A stretch of 49,127 bases of DNA, taken from NCBI GenBank assembly GCA_025353965.1, contig JANXNS010000032.1:1-49127 (forward strand), written 5' to 3'. The stretch comes from Aquihabitans sp. (GTDB lineage Bacteria; Actinomycetota; Acidimicrobiia; Acidimicrobiales; Iamiaceae). The notes beneath the pieces are model-generated. The model worked only from the letters and a program-made list of their open reading frames with translations. It was not told where the DNA came from and did no database searches. Each line of letters begins with the position of its first letter. Positions within the stretch are counted from its first letter, which is position 1. Below are positions 32,558-42,040 of this stretch, in pieces. The position numbers and the translations under genes were made by a program.

Positions 32558-34591
32558 TCAGCTCCCGATGAGGGCCCTGTCGAACACCATGCCCCGCCCA
32601 TCGCAGGTGGGGCAGCCCTCAGAAAGCGATTCGATGAGGCCTTCCCCGATGCGTTTGCGGGTCATCTCCACCAGGCCCAGCTCGGAAATGTCGAACACCT
32701 GGGTGCGGGTCTTGTCCCTGGCTAGCGCTTGGCGGAAGGTGGAGATCACCGATTCGCGGTTGGCCCGGATTTCCATGTCGATGAAGTCGATCACGATGAT
32801 CCCACCAATGTCTCGGAGCCGCAGCTGGCGGGCCGTTTCCTCGGCCGCCTCCAAGTTGTTCTTGAAGACGGTTTCTTCCAGGCTCGACTTGCCAACGTTT
32901 TTGCCGGTGTTCACGTCGATGACGGTCAGGGCTTCGGTGCGCTCGATGATCAGCGAACCGCCCGAGGGGAGCCACACCTTGCGGTCAAGGGCTTTGTGGA
33001 GCTGCTCGTGGACATGATGGTGCTCGTAGATGGGCAGGCCACCATGATCGGCCGGGTCATAGAGCTCAACCCGTTCCACCAGGGCCGGCGAGATGGAGCG
33101 GACGTAGTCCCGGACCTGCTCGTAGACCGCGGCATCGTCGATCACGACCTGGCGGTAATCGGTATTGAATTCTTCTCGGATGACCCGAATCGATAGGTCC
33201 GGATCCCGGTAGAGCAGGGTGGGCGCCTGCGACTTGGCCGCCAGGGCCTCTATCTGGGCCCATTGTCCGGCCAAACGGGCCACATCGTGTTGGAGTTCTT
33301 CCGCCGAAATGCCCTCCGCCGCGGTTCGCACGATCAAGCCATGGCCCTCGGGCTTCACGCGGTCCAGGACTTGGCGGAGACGCTTCCGTTCGTTGTCGGG
33401 CAAGCGCTTGGAAATGCCGTAGGTCGTGCTGTTGGGCACCAGGACCACGAACCGACCAGGGAGCGAAATCTCCTGGGTCAGGCGGGCACCCTTGGCCCCG
33501 ATGGGGTTCTTGGTGACCTGGCACAGAATGGTTTGGCGGGCTTTCAGCATCTGCTCGATGCGCAGATCCCCACCCTTCTGATCAAGATCCTCGGGGTCGT
33601 TACGGGTGTCACCGCGATAGAGCACGGCATTTTTGGGCGTGCCGATATCGACGAAGGCGGCCTCCATACCCGGAAGCACGTTCTGGACCTTGCCCAGGTA
33701 GATGTTGCCGTGGATCTGCGTAACTTCGTCGGCCGGTCGGGAGACGTAGTGCTCGATCAGGGACCGCCCTTCGAGCACCGCAATCTGGGTGGCGGCGGGC
33801 TGCACGTGAACGGCCATGAGGTAACGCCCCACGGGACGACCCTTGCGTTCCTTGCCGCGCCGCTTGCTCAGGGTTTTTTCGTCGAGGTCGACCGGAGCAT
33901 CGTCGGTGGTTGCGGTTACTGGTGTCACTGCCTGCTTGGGACCCCGACCACCTTGGGTCTGGCCCTTGCGCTGACCGCCGCTGCGATTACCACCACCGCC
34001 TTGGTTGCCGCCGCCCTGGCCCCCGTTGCCGCTGTTGCGGCCCTCCCTCGACGCGCCGCCGGGGGCGGGCTCGTCGGACTGGCCAGGCTCGCCGCCACCG
34101 CCAGCGCGCTCACCGCCACCGCCGGAACCACCGCGACCGCGACCGCCACGACGACGACGACGTTTGCTCGACGAACTGGTGCCATCGCCTTGGCCATCGC
34201 CAACAGCGACCACCGGTACAGCCCCATCGTCGGATTCACTGGTGGCGCTGTTGGCGGGCTCCTCGGCTGGAGCAGGGCGCGTGTCACCAATACGGGGCTT
34301 GGGCGCCGGATTCCCTTCGGGCACTTCGCCGGAAGGCTCGGCCGGCTCATACACCGCTTCCGAGCCGTCATCTTCGTCATCCTCGTCGTCGGTCTCGGTG
34401 GACCCGTCGGCGCTGGGCCGGTTGCGACTTCGTCCACCGCGGGACCCGCGGCGGCGCGGGCGAGGACCCTCGTCGGTATCGGAAGCGTTGTCCGACCCGG
34501 TGTCCCCCTCAGCGTCCGGCAGCGCCGCTGGCTCCTGGCTGGCCAGGTCGGTGGGCTCGTCGGGGCGTTCCCCGGCGTCGGTATTGGTCAT
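32558..34591 (-). CDS. rne: Ribonuclease E/G
   Basis: This 677-residue endoribonuclease processes rRNA, tRNA and mRNA. About 255 N-terminal residues are disordered: acidic repeats, then Arg/Gly-rich and Gly/Asn-rich stretches. The catalytic part starts near GRYLMAVHVQ, with an S1 domain from about residue 290, the catalytic acid motif VIDVNTG, the second acid in IIVIDFIDM, and the zinc-link CPTCDGRG (C660, C663). The protein ends just after the zinc-link, so the E. coli C-terminal degradosome scaffold is absent and the N-terminal arm may serve that role, as proposed for actinobacteria. It sits in the conserved rne-rplU-rpmA order. Confidence 0.95.
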   Translation of the reverse strand: MTNTDAGERPDEPTDLASQEPAALPDAEGDTGSDNASDTDEGPRPRRRGSRGGRSRNRPSADGSTETDDEDDEDDGSEAVYEPAEPSGEVPEGNPAPKPRIGDTRPAPAEEPANSATSESDDGAVPVVAVGDGQGDGTSSSSKRRRRRGGRGRGGSGGGGERAGGGGEPGQSDEPAPGGASREGRNSGNGGQGGGNQGGGGNRSGGQRKGQTQGGRGPKQAVTPVTATTDDAPVDLDEKTLSKRRGKERKGRPVGRYLMAVHVQPAATQIAVLEGRSLIEHYVSRPADEVTQIHGNIYLGKVQNVLPGMEAAFVDIGTPKNAVLYRGDTRNDPEDLDQKGGDLRIEQMLKARQTILCQVTKNPIGAKGARLTQEISLPGRFVVLVPNSTTYGISKRLPDNERKRLRQVLDRVKPEGHGLIVRTAAEGISAEELQHDVARLAGQWAQIEALAAKSQAPTLLYRDPDLSIRVIREEFNTDYRQVVIDDAAVYEQVRDYVRSISPALVERVELYDPADHGGLPIYEHHHVHEQLHKALDRKVWLPSGGSLIIERTEALTVIDVNTGKNVGKSSLEETVFKNNLEAAEETARQLRLRDIGGIIVIDFIDMEIRANRESVISTFRQALARDKTRTQVFDISELGLVEMTRKRIGEGLIESLSEGCPTCDGRGMVFDRALIGS

Positions 34592-34606
34592 GTAAGCGAT
34601 CCCTTC

Positions 34607-35338
34607 TCATGACGCACGCGCTGACGCGTGCGGCGCCGACGTCGCTCCGGGCGGTCCCGCAAGGGGTTCGCACCGGGCGCCGTCGAGCAGCATCCATTGG
34701 TTGAGTCGCCGCACTCGGCCTTCTTCCCAGCCGGCACCGAGCATCGCAATGAGTTCGCTGATGCGCAGGCCGCGCGGCTGGGTGGCCAAATGGGCGTCGA
34801 TTTCGGTGCCGTCGCCGGTAAAACCGACGACGGCAAGTTCGAGTAGATACGGGCGAACGTCGTCGGTGACGTCTTTGCCCTTGCGTTGCCGAGTGACCAT
34901 GAGTTCCGGGACTGCGAGCAGCCCCGCAATGGCCTCGGCCACCTCCGCCGGCTGTACGCCCCTGATTTCTATCCGCCATTCGCAGCTTTCTACCGCCTGC
35001 TGGAGCGACGTTGCATTGCTCTCTATGACACTGATGGCCGTGACCTCCAGCCCCACGGGCAAGGCGCTCGTGAGCTGCGGTACCAACGCAACAAGATCGG
35101 CACTCTTGGGCAATACCTCTGAGGCCTCGTCCAGATCGAGGTCGAGAAATTCCGCCACCGATTCGTGGCCAGTGGAAAGGGCCAGCCCGAAATGCATTTT
35201 TGGGTGAGGCGAGAAACCCTGCGAATAGGCAATGGGGAGCCGCACCCGCCGGATGGTTCGCTCCCAAATGCGCGCCACATCGCGGTGGCTCGTCCAGCGG
35301 ATCTTGCCCGTCTTGGTGAACCGAACCCGGATGCGCAT
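34607..35338 (-). CDS. DUF2344 protein associated with radical SAM partner
   Basis: The 243-residue protein begins MRIRVRFTKTGKIRWTSHRD and has PIAYSQGFSPHPKMHFGLAL, hallmarks of the DUF2344/TIGR03936 family. Its function is not known. It is coupled to the upstream radical SAM gene (TGATG overlap at 35336-35340) and lies 15 bases before rne. In many bacteria the two are separate as here or fused, and are kept next to RNase E, which suggests a joint RNA-related job. That is inference. Confidence 0.9.
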   Translation of the reverse strand: MRIRVRFTKTGKIRWTSHRDVARIWERTIRRVRLPIAYSQGFSPHPKMHFGLALSTGHESVAEFLDLDLDEASEVLPKSADLVALVPQLTSALPVGLEVTAISVIESNATSLQQAVESCEWRIEIRGVQPAEVAEAIAGLLAVPELMVTRQRKGKDVTDDVRPYLLELAVVGFTGDGTEIDAHLATQPRGLRISELIAMLGAGWEEGRVRRLNQWMLLDGARCEPLAGPPGATSAPHASARAS

Positions 35339-37287
35339 CAGACGCCGACCCGAACCGGTTTGCCGGGTAGCAGGACCACCGGTACTTCTCCGCCGGCAGC
35401 CAAGTTTTGGCCTGTGCCCTGTGAGCCCCCCGCCGGTGGAACGGCGGAAGCAACCACATGCTCGATGCCATACCCCGTGCAGGCACCGCAGTCATAGCAA
35501 GGGGTCCATCGGCAGTCTTCCAAGCCGACCTCAGCGAGCGCGTCCCGCCAGTCTTGCCAGAGGAAGTCCTTGTGCAGGCCGGCAGAAAGGTGATCCCACG
35601 GGAGAGTCTCGTTTTCCGTGCGGTGGCGGTAGACGAAGTCTTCTTCCCTCAAGCCGGCCCGTTCGATGGCGTCGGTCCAAAGGTCCAGATTGAAATGCTC
35701 GGACCATTCCTGGAACGTGCCGCCGTGGCGCCAGACATCCTCTAGGACGACGCCCAGCCGGCGATCGCCCCGGCTCATGAAACCCTCCGCCATGGTGGCT
35801 TTGGGGTCGTGCCATTTGAGCTTTATGCCGTGGTCTCGGCGCAGCTCATCTCGCAGGAGATAGATCTTGCGCTGAAGCTCTTCGCGCGTGTTCTGGCCAA
35901 ACCATTGGAACGGCGTAAACGGCTTGGGCACGAACCCGCCAAGCGAAACTGTGACCGACGGATTCTGGTGATATTCCTTGCCAATGGCCACGCAGTTGCG
36001 GGCCAACTTGGCAATGCCAAGCGTGTCTTCGTCTGTCTCCGTGGGGAGGCCGGTCAGGAAGTACAGCTTCATCCGGCGCCACCCCTGCGAATACGCGGAG
36101 CGAACGGCGGCGTAGAGGTCTTCTTCGGTGATCAGCTTGTTGATGACTTGGCGCATCCGCCAGGTTCCGGCCTCAGGGGCAAAGGTGAGCCCCGTCCGTC
36201 GGGCTTTTTGGATCTCGCCAGCAATGCCCACCGTGAACGCATCTACCCGCAGAGACGGAAGCGAGACCGAGATCTGGCCGCCGCAATCCGGGTCGTTCAC
36301 CGTGTCTCGGACTACCTGGTCGATGCCGGAGAAATCTGCCGTGGACAGCGAAGTGAGAGCGACCTCGTCGTAGCCCGTTCGCTTGAGGCCTTCGGCCACC
36401 ATGGTCCGTACTTGGTCCGCTGGGCGCTCCCGAACCGGGCGGGTGATCATCCCGGCCTGGCAGAACCGGCACCCGCGGGTGCAGCCTCGGAAGACCTCAA
36501 CGTTGAGGCGGTCGTGGACCACCTCGGTGAGGGGCACCAGCTGGTTCTTGGGGTACGGCCATTCCCCGAGATCGGCAATGGTTCGCTTTTCGACCACGGC
36601 CGGAGCCGCGGGATCATTGGGCACGATCTCCACGAGCATGCCGTCGTTGAAGATTGCGTCGTAGAGCGACGGCACATAGACGCCGGTAATGCCGGCCAAC
36701 GCCCGGTGGATCTCCAGGCGATCCTGCTTGCCGCTGACCTTCCAGTGGGCAACAACCGCGGTGATCTCGCCAACCACTTCCTCCCCATCGCCCAGGACCA
36801 CGAAGTCCACGAAATCAGCGATTGGCTCGGGGTTGTAGGTGCAGTGACCACCCACGCCGATCAGCAAATCTGTGGCCGAACGATCGGCGGTACGCACGGG
36901 GCACCCGGCCAGATCCACCATGTTGAGCACGTTGGTATAGGTGAGTTCAGCGGAAAGGTTGAAGGCCAAAATGTCGAAATCGGCCGCCGCCCGATGGCTA
37001 TCCACGGAAAACAGCGGGATCCCATTGGCCCGAAGCTGTTCTTCCATGTCGGTCCACGGCGCGTAGGTGCGCTCGGCCACCCCATCGGAGCGCTCGTTCA
37101 CAATTTCGTAGAGGATCTGCAAGCCCTGGTTCGGCAAACCGATCTCATAGGTATCGGGGTAGCCCAGTAGCCAAGCCGCCGCCTCCGGGATGTGAACCGG
37201 GGTCTGAGCCCCGTCCTCGCAGCCGATGTAGCGGGCTGGCTTCTGGACCTTGCCGAGCAGGGGCTCGAGCTGGGGCCAGACAGTCAT
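35338..37287 (-). CDS. B12-binding-domain radical SAM protein (TIGR03960 type)
   Basis: The 649-residue protein has an N-terminal cobalamin-binding-like domain (about 35-180; no obvious DxHxxG motif) and a radical SAM core with C269-x3-C273-x2-C276 (RGCTRGCRFCQAG) that binds a [4Fe-4S] cluster. The C-terminal region carries a cysteine-rich CRWTPCYDCGACTGYG motif. The family has no proven reaction; methylthiolation or methyl transfer on RNA or protein is often suggested. It leads the operon with DUF2344 and rne. TAGCAT 9 bases before the ATG supports the start. Confidence 0.92.
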   Translation of the reverse strand: MTVWPQLEPLLGKVQKPARYIGCEDGAQTPVHIPEAAAWLLGYPDTYEIGLPNQGLQILYEIVNERSDGVAERTYAPWTDMEEQLRANGIPLFSVDSHRAAADFDILAFNLSAELTYTNVLNMVDLAGCPVRTADRSATDLLIGVGGHCTYNPEPIADFVDFVVLGDGEEVVGEITAVVAHWKVSGKQDRLEIHRALAGITGVYVPSLYDAIFNDGMLVEIVPNDPAAPAVVEKRTIADLGEWPYPKNQLVPLTEVVHDRLNVEVFRGCTRGCRFCQAGMITRPVRERPADQVRTMVAEGLKRTGYDEVALTSLSTADFSGIDQVVRDTVNDPDCGGQISVSLPSLRVDAFTVGIAGEIQKARRTGLTFAPEAGTWRMRQVINKLITEEDLYAAVRSAYSQGWRRMKLYFLTGLPTETDEDTLGIAKLARNCVAIGKEYHQNPSVTVSLGGFVPKPFTPFQWFGQNTREELQRKIYLLRDELRRDHGIKLKWHDPKATMAEGFMSRGDRRLGVVLEDVWRHGGTFQEWSEHFNLDLWTDAIERAGLREEDFVYRHRTENETLPWDHLSAGLHKDFLWQDWRDALAEVGLEDCRWTPCYDCGACTGYGIEHVVASAVPPAGGSQGTGQNLAAGGEVPVVLLPGKPVRVGV

Positions 37288-37296
37288 AACGGACAG

Positions 37297-37302
37297 ATGC
37301 TA
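37297..37302 (-). promoter_or_regulatory. -10 element TAGCAT of the radical SAM gene
   Basis: GCCGGTAGCAT on the minus strand ends 9 bases before ATG 37287, giving a probable very short leader for the radical SAM-DUF2344-rne-rplU-rpmA unit. Confidence 0.5.
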
Positions 37303-37342
37303 CCGGCAAGGGCGTACCGGCCCGGTATCACCAGGGTCTGCT

Positions 37343-38536
37343 TCAGGAGAATCGTCGCATATGCACGCTCAGGACCAGACCCATGGAGATGAGCGTGGTG
37401 AGCAGCGCGGAGCCGCCATAGGACAGGAACGGCAGCGGGATACCTGTGATCGGCATGATGCCCATAGTCATGCCGATGTTTTCGAAGATCTGGATCACGA
37501 GCATGACCATGATCCCCGTGCAGATGAGCATGCCGAAGTCGTCACGGGCTAGCTGCGCGGTGCGCCACACCCGCCAGACAATGGCCGCCAACACGGCCAG
37601 GAGGGCGCCGGAGCCAACGAATCCAAGCTGCTCCCCCACCGCCGTGAAGATGAAGTCGGTCCGCTGCTCGGGCACGTTCCTGAGCCGGGTCTGCGGCCCA
37701 TTGAAGAGGCCCTTGCCCCACAGCCCACCGGACCCGATAGCCCGCTTGGCCTGTGTCAAGTTGTAGGCGCTGCCCTGCTGGGACTTCAGCGTCGACGAAT
37801 TTCCTTGCTCGAGGAATGTGCCGAGGCGGTCGCGTTGGTATTGCTTGAGCACCCCAGAGGTGAGGACCATGGTGGTGCCGAGAATGGCCACCACCGCAAG
37901 AACGCCGAGAATGCGGGGTCGAACGCCGGCCACCAGCAGCAGGGCGAAAGCCACGGCCACCGATACCAACGTGGTCCCCAGGTCTGGTTGCAGCAGCACC
38001 AACAGCATCGGTGCGCCGCACACCCCCAACAGCAGGGCGACCCGTGCGTTGTCCAGGTCCCCTCGGAACTGCGACGCCAGACCGGCGAAGCCAACGATCA
38101 TGCCCAGCTTGGCGAGCTCAGACGGCTGGAGTTGGAACGGGCCGATCTGAAACCAGCCCTGGGTGCCCTTGGACCGCGAGCCAATGCCGGGGACCAAGAC
38201 CAGGGCCAGCAGCAGCACGCTGCCGCCGTAGATGAACGGCCAGTAGTCCCGCAGCTTGCGGTAGTCGAACAGGGCGATGCCGCCCATGACCACAGCACCG
38301 ATGATCATGAACATGATCACGCGCTTCACATAGGACGTGTCATAGGGAGCGGTTGCTCCCCGGGTAGTGCTGTAAACCATCAGCGCGCCGAACAAGGTGA
38401 CTACCGCCACGCACGCCACCAGCACAATGTCGACGTGACGAAAGGGCGAAGCCGGATTGCGCCTGAAGTTGGCCATCGGCCGACGCACGGTGTGCCGGGT
38501 CGCCGGCTGCAGACCGGGTCGATAGGAGGTGGCCAC
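37343..38536 (-). CDS. rodA: Rod-shape peptidoglycan polymerase RodA
   Basis: RodA is the SEDS glycosyltransferase that polymerises lipid II for cell elongation with PBP2. The sequence has about ten membrane helices and the SEDS blocks GTQGWFQIGPFQLQPSELAKL, LQPDLGTTLV, DFIFTAVGEQLGFVGS and GIPLPFLSYGGSALL. GTG 38536 overlaps the mrdA stop (TAGTG) with a GGAG site upstream, giving 397 residues; ATG 38476 is a shorter option. It is the last gene of mreBCD-mrdA-rodA. Confidence 0.95.
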   Translation of the reverse strand: MATSYRPGLQPATRHTVRRPMANFRRNPASPFRHVDIVLVACVAVVTLFGALMVYSTTRGATAPYDTSYVKRVIMFMIIGAVVMGGIALFDYRKLRDYWPFIYGGSVLLLALVLVPGIGSRSKGTQGWFQIGPFQLQPSELAKLGMIVGFAGLASQFRGDLDNARVALLLGVCGAPMLLVLLQPDLGTTLVSVAVAFALLLVAGVRPRILGVLAVVAILGTTMVLTSGVLKQYQRDRLGTFLEQGNSSTLKSQQGSAYNLTQAKRAIGSGGLWGKGLFNGPQTRLRNVPEQRTDFIFTAVGEQLGFVGSGALLAVLAAIVWRVWRTAQLARDDFGMLICTGIMVMLVIQIFENIGMTMGIMPITGIPLPFLSYGGSALLTTLISMGLVLSVHMRRFS

Positions 38537-40671
38537 TAGTTTCCGGCTCCGGCCGCAGGGGTGGTCGTGCTGGTGAAGACGACCGAGTTGGGGTCCAGCA
38601 GGGCCCGGAGGTCCACGGCCCCCAGGCCGTTCGTAGCGATGGTTTGGAAGATCCGACGCACCGCAGGGGCAGAGGCGGAGCCGCCAGCGCCGCTGTGTTC
38701 CATGATCACAGCCGCGGAGTAGCGGGCCGGTGCGGTGTCCGACGCAGGGCCAAAACCAACGAACCAGGAATGGTCTTCCCGACGGTTCGTTTTGGTACCG
38801 CTCTGCGCCGTGCCTGTCTTGCCCGCCGCGGGCCATACGTCCTGCGGGAAATCGGCAAACGCCGCCTTGCCAGTTGCCCCAACCCGGTTCTGCGTGACGC
38901 CCTCAAACCCGTCCTTCATGGCCGCGTAGGCATCCGGCTGGAAGTCGAGCTTGCGAATCACCTTGGGGGCGAAGGCCTTGGTGATAGATCCGGGTTCGTT
39001 GAACGGCGTGATGTGGTCGATCACGCCCGGCTGGTACAGCGTCCCGCCGTTGGCAAAGGCTGCGTAGGCATTGGCCATTTGGAGGGGGGTGACCAACACG
39101 TCGCCCTGCCCGATGGCCAGGTTGATGCTGGCGCCTGATTGCCAATTGCCCGCCTCGGTGGCCTTGCCATTCAGTTCTTTGTCGAAGTTCTTGAGCCATG
39201 CCGGATCTGGCAGTCGGCCTGCCTTCTCACCGGCGACATCGATCCCGGTCTTCTTCCCGATGCCGAACTTGGCGATCTCATCTTGAAGTGCGGTGGGCCC
39301 GGCCTTGCGCTGCTGTTTGTACAGCGCCCAGGAGTCATTCCCGAGTTTGTAAAAATACGTATCGCTGGATTGCGTGATGGCCGAGTTCAGGTTCACATTT
39401 CCGATACCACCCGTGTCTGAACTTGGGCTACTCACGCGGCACGACTGGGCGGAGCCCTTGCAGCCGGGGATCACGAAATAGCCCGGGTCATAGAGGGTGG
39501 TCTCGGGCGTGATCAGGCCGAGGTTGAGCGATGCGTAGGCGGTGGCCAGCTTGAACGTCGATCCGGGGGGATAGAGCCCGGCGATGGCCCGGTTGACGAG
39601 CTTCGACGGCGGCCGATCGGCCGCCGGAATAGCGGCGATTTCATTGCCGAGGGTATCGCAGGAGCCCTGAGCCGGGAGGCCTTGCAGGTCTCGCCATACC
39701 GAGCAACTAAAGCCGCCCACCAAGGTCGAAGGGTCATACGTGGGGTAGGACGCCATGGCCATGACCTGGCCGTTGGCCGGGTCTACCACCGCCGCGGCGC
39801 CGCTCTCCGCGGGGTAGTTGCCAAGATCGCCTTTCACGCCACGCCGCTGCTCGAGGCCCTGGCGCAAGGAGATTTCCGTCTCGGCCTGCACCCGAACATC
39901 AATGGCGAGGTAGAGGTCGTCGCCCTGCTTTGGTGTCCGTCGCTGGGATCCAATCTCGCGAACCACCCGATTGGTGCGATCCACCTCGTACACCCGCTTG
40001 CCCGGCGTGCCGCGCAGGTACTTCTCGTACGACGATTCCACGCCGGACCTGCCGATCTCGTCGGACTGCACGTAGGGCTTTGAACCACCGAGTGCCTTCA
40101 GCCCTGCATATTCCGCCTCGCTTATCGATCCCACGTAGCCCAACAGGTGGGCGGCAAGGGACCCATAGGGGTACTGCCGAAGGGACTGGCGCTCGACCAC
40201 AACCGACGGGAACCGATCGGCCTGTTCACGGAAATAGATCTCCTGATCAACCATGAGATCCTCGGCCACCGGCACCGGGCGGAACCGACTGAACCGGCCA
40301 TCGTTCAGGCGGTTCCGGATGGCCTGCACGGTGAGCGGCTCATTCGGGGGGCGTCCACGATTGAGATACGTGCTCAACCGCTCCAGGACTCGAGCTTGCT
40401 CGTCCTTCTTCAAGTCGCCAAAGACCTGGGTATCGATGGCCACCACAATTGATTGGCGGTTATCCACCAGGACCACACCGTTGCGGTCCAAAATCCGGCC
40501 CCGCGGTGCGGGCACCACCACTACCCGCTGAGCATTGCTATTTACCTGCTGCTCGAGGGTCTCACCCTCGACGATCTGCAGAAACCACAAGCGAGCGAAC
40601 AGCGCACCAAAGAGCGACAGGGCCGTGATGGCGACCAGGCCCAGGCGATGGCGAGAGTTGTCGGAGCTCAT
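38536..40671 (-). CDS. mrdA: Penicillin-binding protein 2
   Basis: This 711-residue transpeptidase cross-links peptidoglycan during elongation. After a short cytosolic start and one membrane helix (LVAITALSLFGALFARLWFL) come the PBP dimerisation domain and the transpeptidase domain with S371-TF-K374, S435-SD and K618-TG. All three motifs are intact. It overlaps mreD by ATGA and rodA by TAGTG. The Ser/Thr/Ala-rich C-terminus is short. It is the expected partner of RodA. Confidence 0.95.
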   Translation of the reverse strand: MSSDNSRHRLGLVAITALSLFGALFARLWFLQIVEGETLEQQVNSNAQRVVVVPAPRGRILDRNGVVLVDNRQSIVVAIDTQVFGDLKKDEQARVLERLSTYLNRGRPPNEPLTVQAIRNRLNDGRFSRFRPVPVAEDLMVDQEIYFREQADRFPSVVVERQSLRQYPYGSLAAHLLGYVGSISEAEYAGLKALGGSKPYVQSDEIGRSGVESSYEKYLRGTPGKRVYEVDRTNRVVREIGSQRRTPKQGDDLYLAIDVRVQAETEISLRQGLEQRRGVKGDLGNYPAESGAAAVVDPANGQVMAMASYPTYDPSTLVGGFSCSVWRDLQGLPAQGSCDTLGNEIAAIPAADRPPSKLVNRAIAGLYPPGSTFKLATAYASLNLGLITPETTLYDPGYFVIPGCKGSAQSCRVSSPSSDTGGIGNVNLNSAITQSSDTYFYKLGNDSWALYKQQRKAGPTALQDEIAKFGIGKKTGIDVAGEKAGRLPDPAWLKNFDKELNGKATEAGNWQSGASINLAIGQGDVLVTPLQMANAYAAFANGGTLYQPGVIDHITPFNEPGSITKAFAPKVIRKLDFQPDAYAAMKDGFEGVTQNRVGATGKAAFADFPQDVWPAAGKTGTAQSGTKTNRREDHSWFVGFGPASDTAPARYSAAVIMEHSGAGGSASAPAVRRIFQTIATNGLGAVDLRALLDPNSVVFTSTTTPAAGAGN

Positions 40672-41180
40672 CGGGCCAGGAACGTGTGGCGGCGATGATC
40701 AACATCGGAGGTCCGAGCCGAACGCAGGGCCCGCACGGCCAGCGGGGCGAAAAGTGCATTTACAACGGCGACGACGACGACGATAGCGCCGAGGGGTGGG
40801 CCGTCGAGGGTCGGCTGCCCCAGTACGGCGCCGACCAGCGCATACAGGACCACCCCGGCGGCCGAGGCCACCGCAACCAGTGCCGGCGTGATCCACCAGG
40901 CCGAACGAACCACGTTGGCCCCAAGGGAGCCGACCACGTAGCCCACCAACGTGTACACAAACGCGGAGAGGCCGAAAGGCGTGCCGAGCACCACATCGAA
41001 GGCCAGGCCGGCCGAGAAGCCCACGATGGCTCCCTTCTCCGGACCAGCAAGGGAGCCGGCCACGATGGCCAGCAGCAACAACACGTCGGGGCGGGCACCA
41101 TCCAAAGAGAAGCGAGCCAGGAAACTGACCTGAAAAATCAGCGTGGCCAGAACCACAACGGCAACCTTGACCGGGTTCAC
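40668..41180 (-). CDS. mreD: Rod-shape determining protein MreD
   Basis: This 170-residue integral membrane protein has about five hydrophobic helices. The family pattern GARPDVLLLLAIVAGSLAGPEKGAIVGFSAGLAFDV (split) matches MreD, which links MreC and the elongation machinery. It overlaps mreC (41177-41180) and mrdA (40668-40671) by four bases each. Confidence 0.92.
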   Translation of the reverse strand: MNPVKVAVVVLATLIFQVSFLARFSLDGARPDVLLLLAIVAGSLAGPEKGAIVGFSAGLAFDVVLGTPFGLSAFVYTLVGYVVGSLGANVVRSAWWITPALVAVASAAGVVLYALVGAVLGQPTLDGPPLGAIVVVVAVVNALFAPLAVRALRSARTSDVDHRRHTFLAR

Positions 41181-42022
41181 TTCGGTGGATCCTTGAGCAC
41201 GACCTTCACGTACACCGAGGCCAAATCCGCCAGCGGGGTGACCTCAACGGTCTGGTACTGGCCGTCGGCAGACATCTTGATGGACGTGACCCGGCCGACC
41301 TTCAGGTCCGCCGGAAACGCGGTGTCCTCAATGCCGCTCGTATAGACGTAGTCACCTCTTTCCAGCTTGGCCGTGCTCGGGACCTGCTCAATCAGCAACG
41401 TCCGGTTACGGCCTTGGCCTCGGAGCACGCCCCGCTCCCCGCCCACCGTCACCCCGGCAACAAATGACGGCGACGTGATGAGCTCCACCTTGGACCGACC
41501 CCCGCGCACTTCCTGGATGCGCCCGAGGATCCCGCCGCCAGAACCGCTGCTGAGGCCCGTGATCACGGCCATCCCCTTCTTGATGCCGTCACCAGAGCCC
41601 TGGTTAATCTCGACCGATTGGTCGAAACTCGAAAGCTGGGTGGTCACCACCCGGGCCGAGCGAGTCTTGAGGGTCCCAGCCGAAACACCATTGAGTTTCT
41701 GAAGGTCCCGAACCTCCACTTGGAGCCGAGCGAGCTCCGCCGCATTGCCTTTGGCATCCTCGAGCTTGGCTCGGAGCCGGTCGTTTTCTTTCTTCACGTC
41801 GCCGTAGCCAAATGCCCCCCTCCAGCCATTGCTGATGGGGGCAAACACCGCATCCCCGGCTGAACGAATGGGGCTGAGGACGGTGGCCAGGGCGTTGCGC
41901 ACAGGCTGCAGCGGCCCGGTGCCTGGCAAGTCCAAGACGAGCAGGGTGACCGCCGTAAGCAGCAGCAGACCGAGCGTGTACCTAGACCGGGGTGAGCGAG
42001 AAGAGCTTTTGGAAAAGGCCAC
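41177..42022 (-). CDS. mreC: Rod-shape determining protein MreC
   Basis: This 281-residue bitopic protein has an N-terminal membrane helix (YTLGLLLLTAVTLLVLDL), a coiled coil (VKKENDRLRAKLEDAKGNAAELARLQVEV, split) and two beta-rich domains with VVTTQLSSFDQSVEINQGSGDGI and GDYVYTSGIE. MreC activates RodA-PBP2. The start is GTG 42022, 18 bases after mreB. It overlaps mreD. Confidence 0.95.
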   Translation of the reverse strand: MAFSKSSSRSPRSRYTLGLLLLTAVTLLVLDLPGTGPLQPVRNALATVLSPIRSAGDAVFAPISNGWRGAFGYGDVKKENDRLRAKLEDAKGNAAELARLQVEVRDLQKLNGVSAGTLKTRSARVVTTQLSSFDQSVEINQGSGDGIKKGMAVITGLSSGSGGGILGRIQEVRGGRSKVELITSPSFVAGVTVGGERGVLRGQGRNRTLLIEQVPSTAKLERGDYVYTSGIEDTAFPADLKVGRVTSIKMSADGQYQTVEVTPLADLASVYVKVVLKDPPK

Positions 42023-42040
42023 GGGTCCTGGAGGCGGGGT

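Noticed and set aside
33263-34612. Long plus-strand open frame opposite rne
   Set aside because: It mirrors the Gly/Arg-rich and catalytic codons of rne in an antisense frame, with low-complexity Ala/Thr/Gly sequence and no family match.
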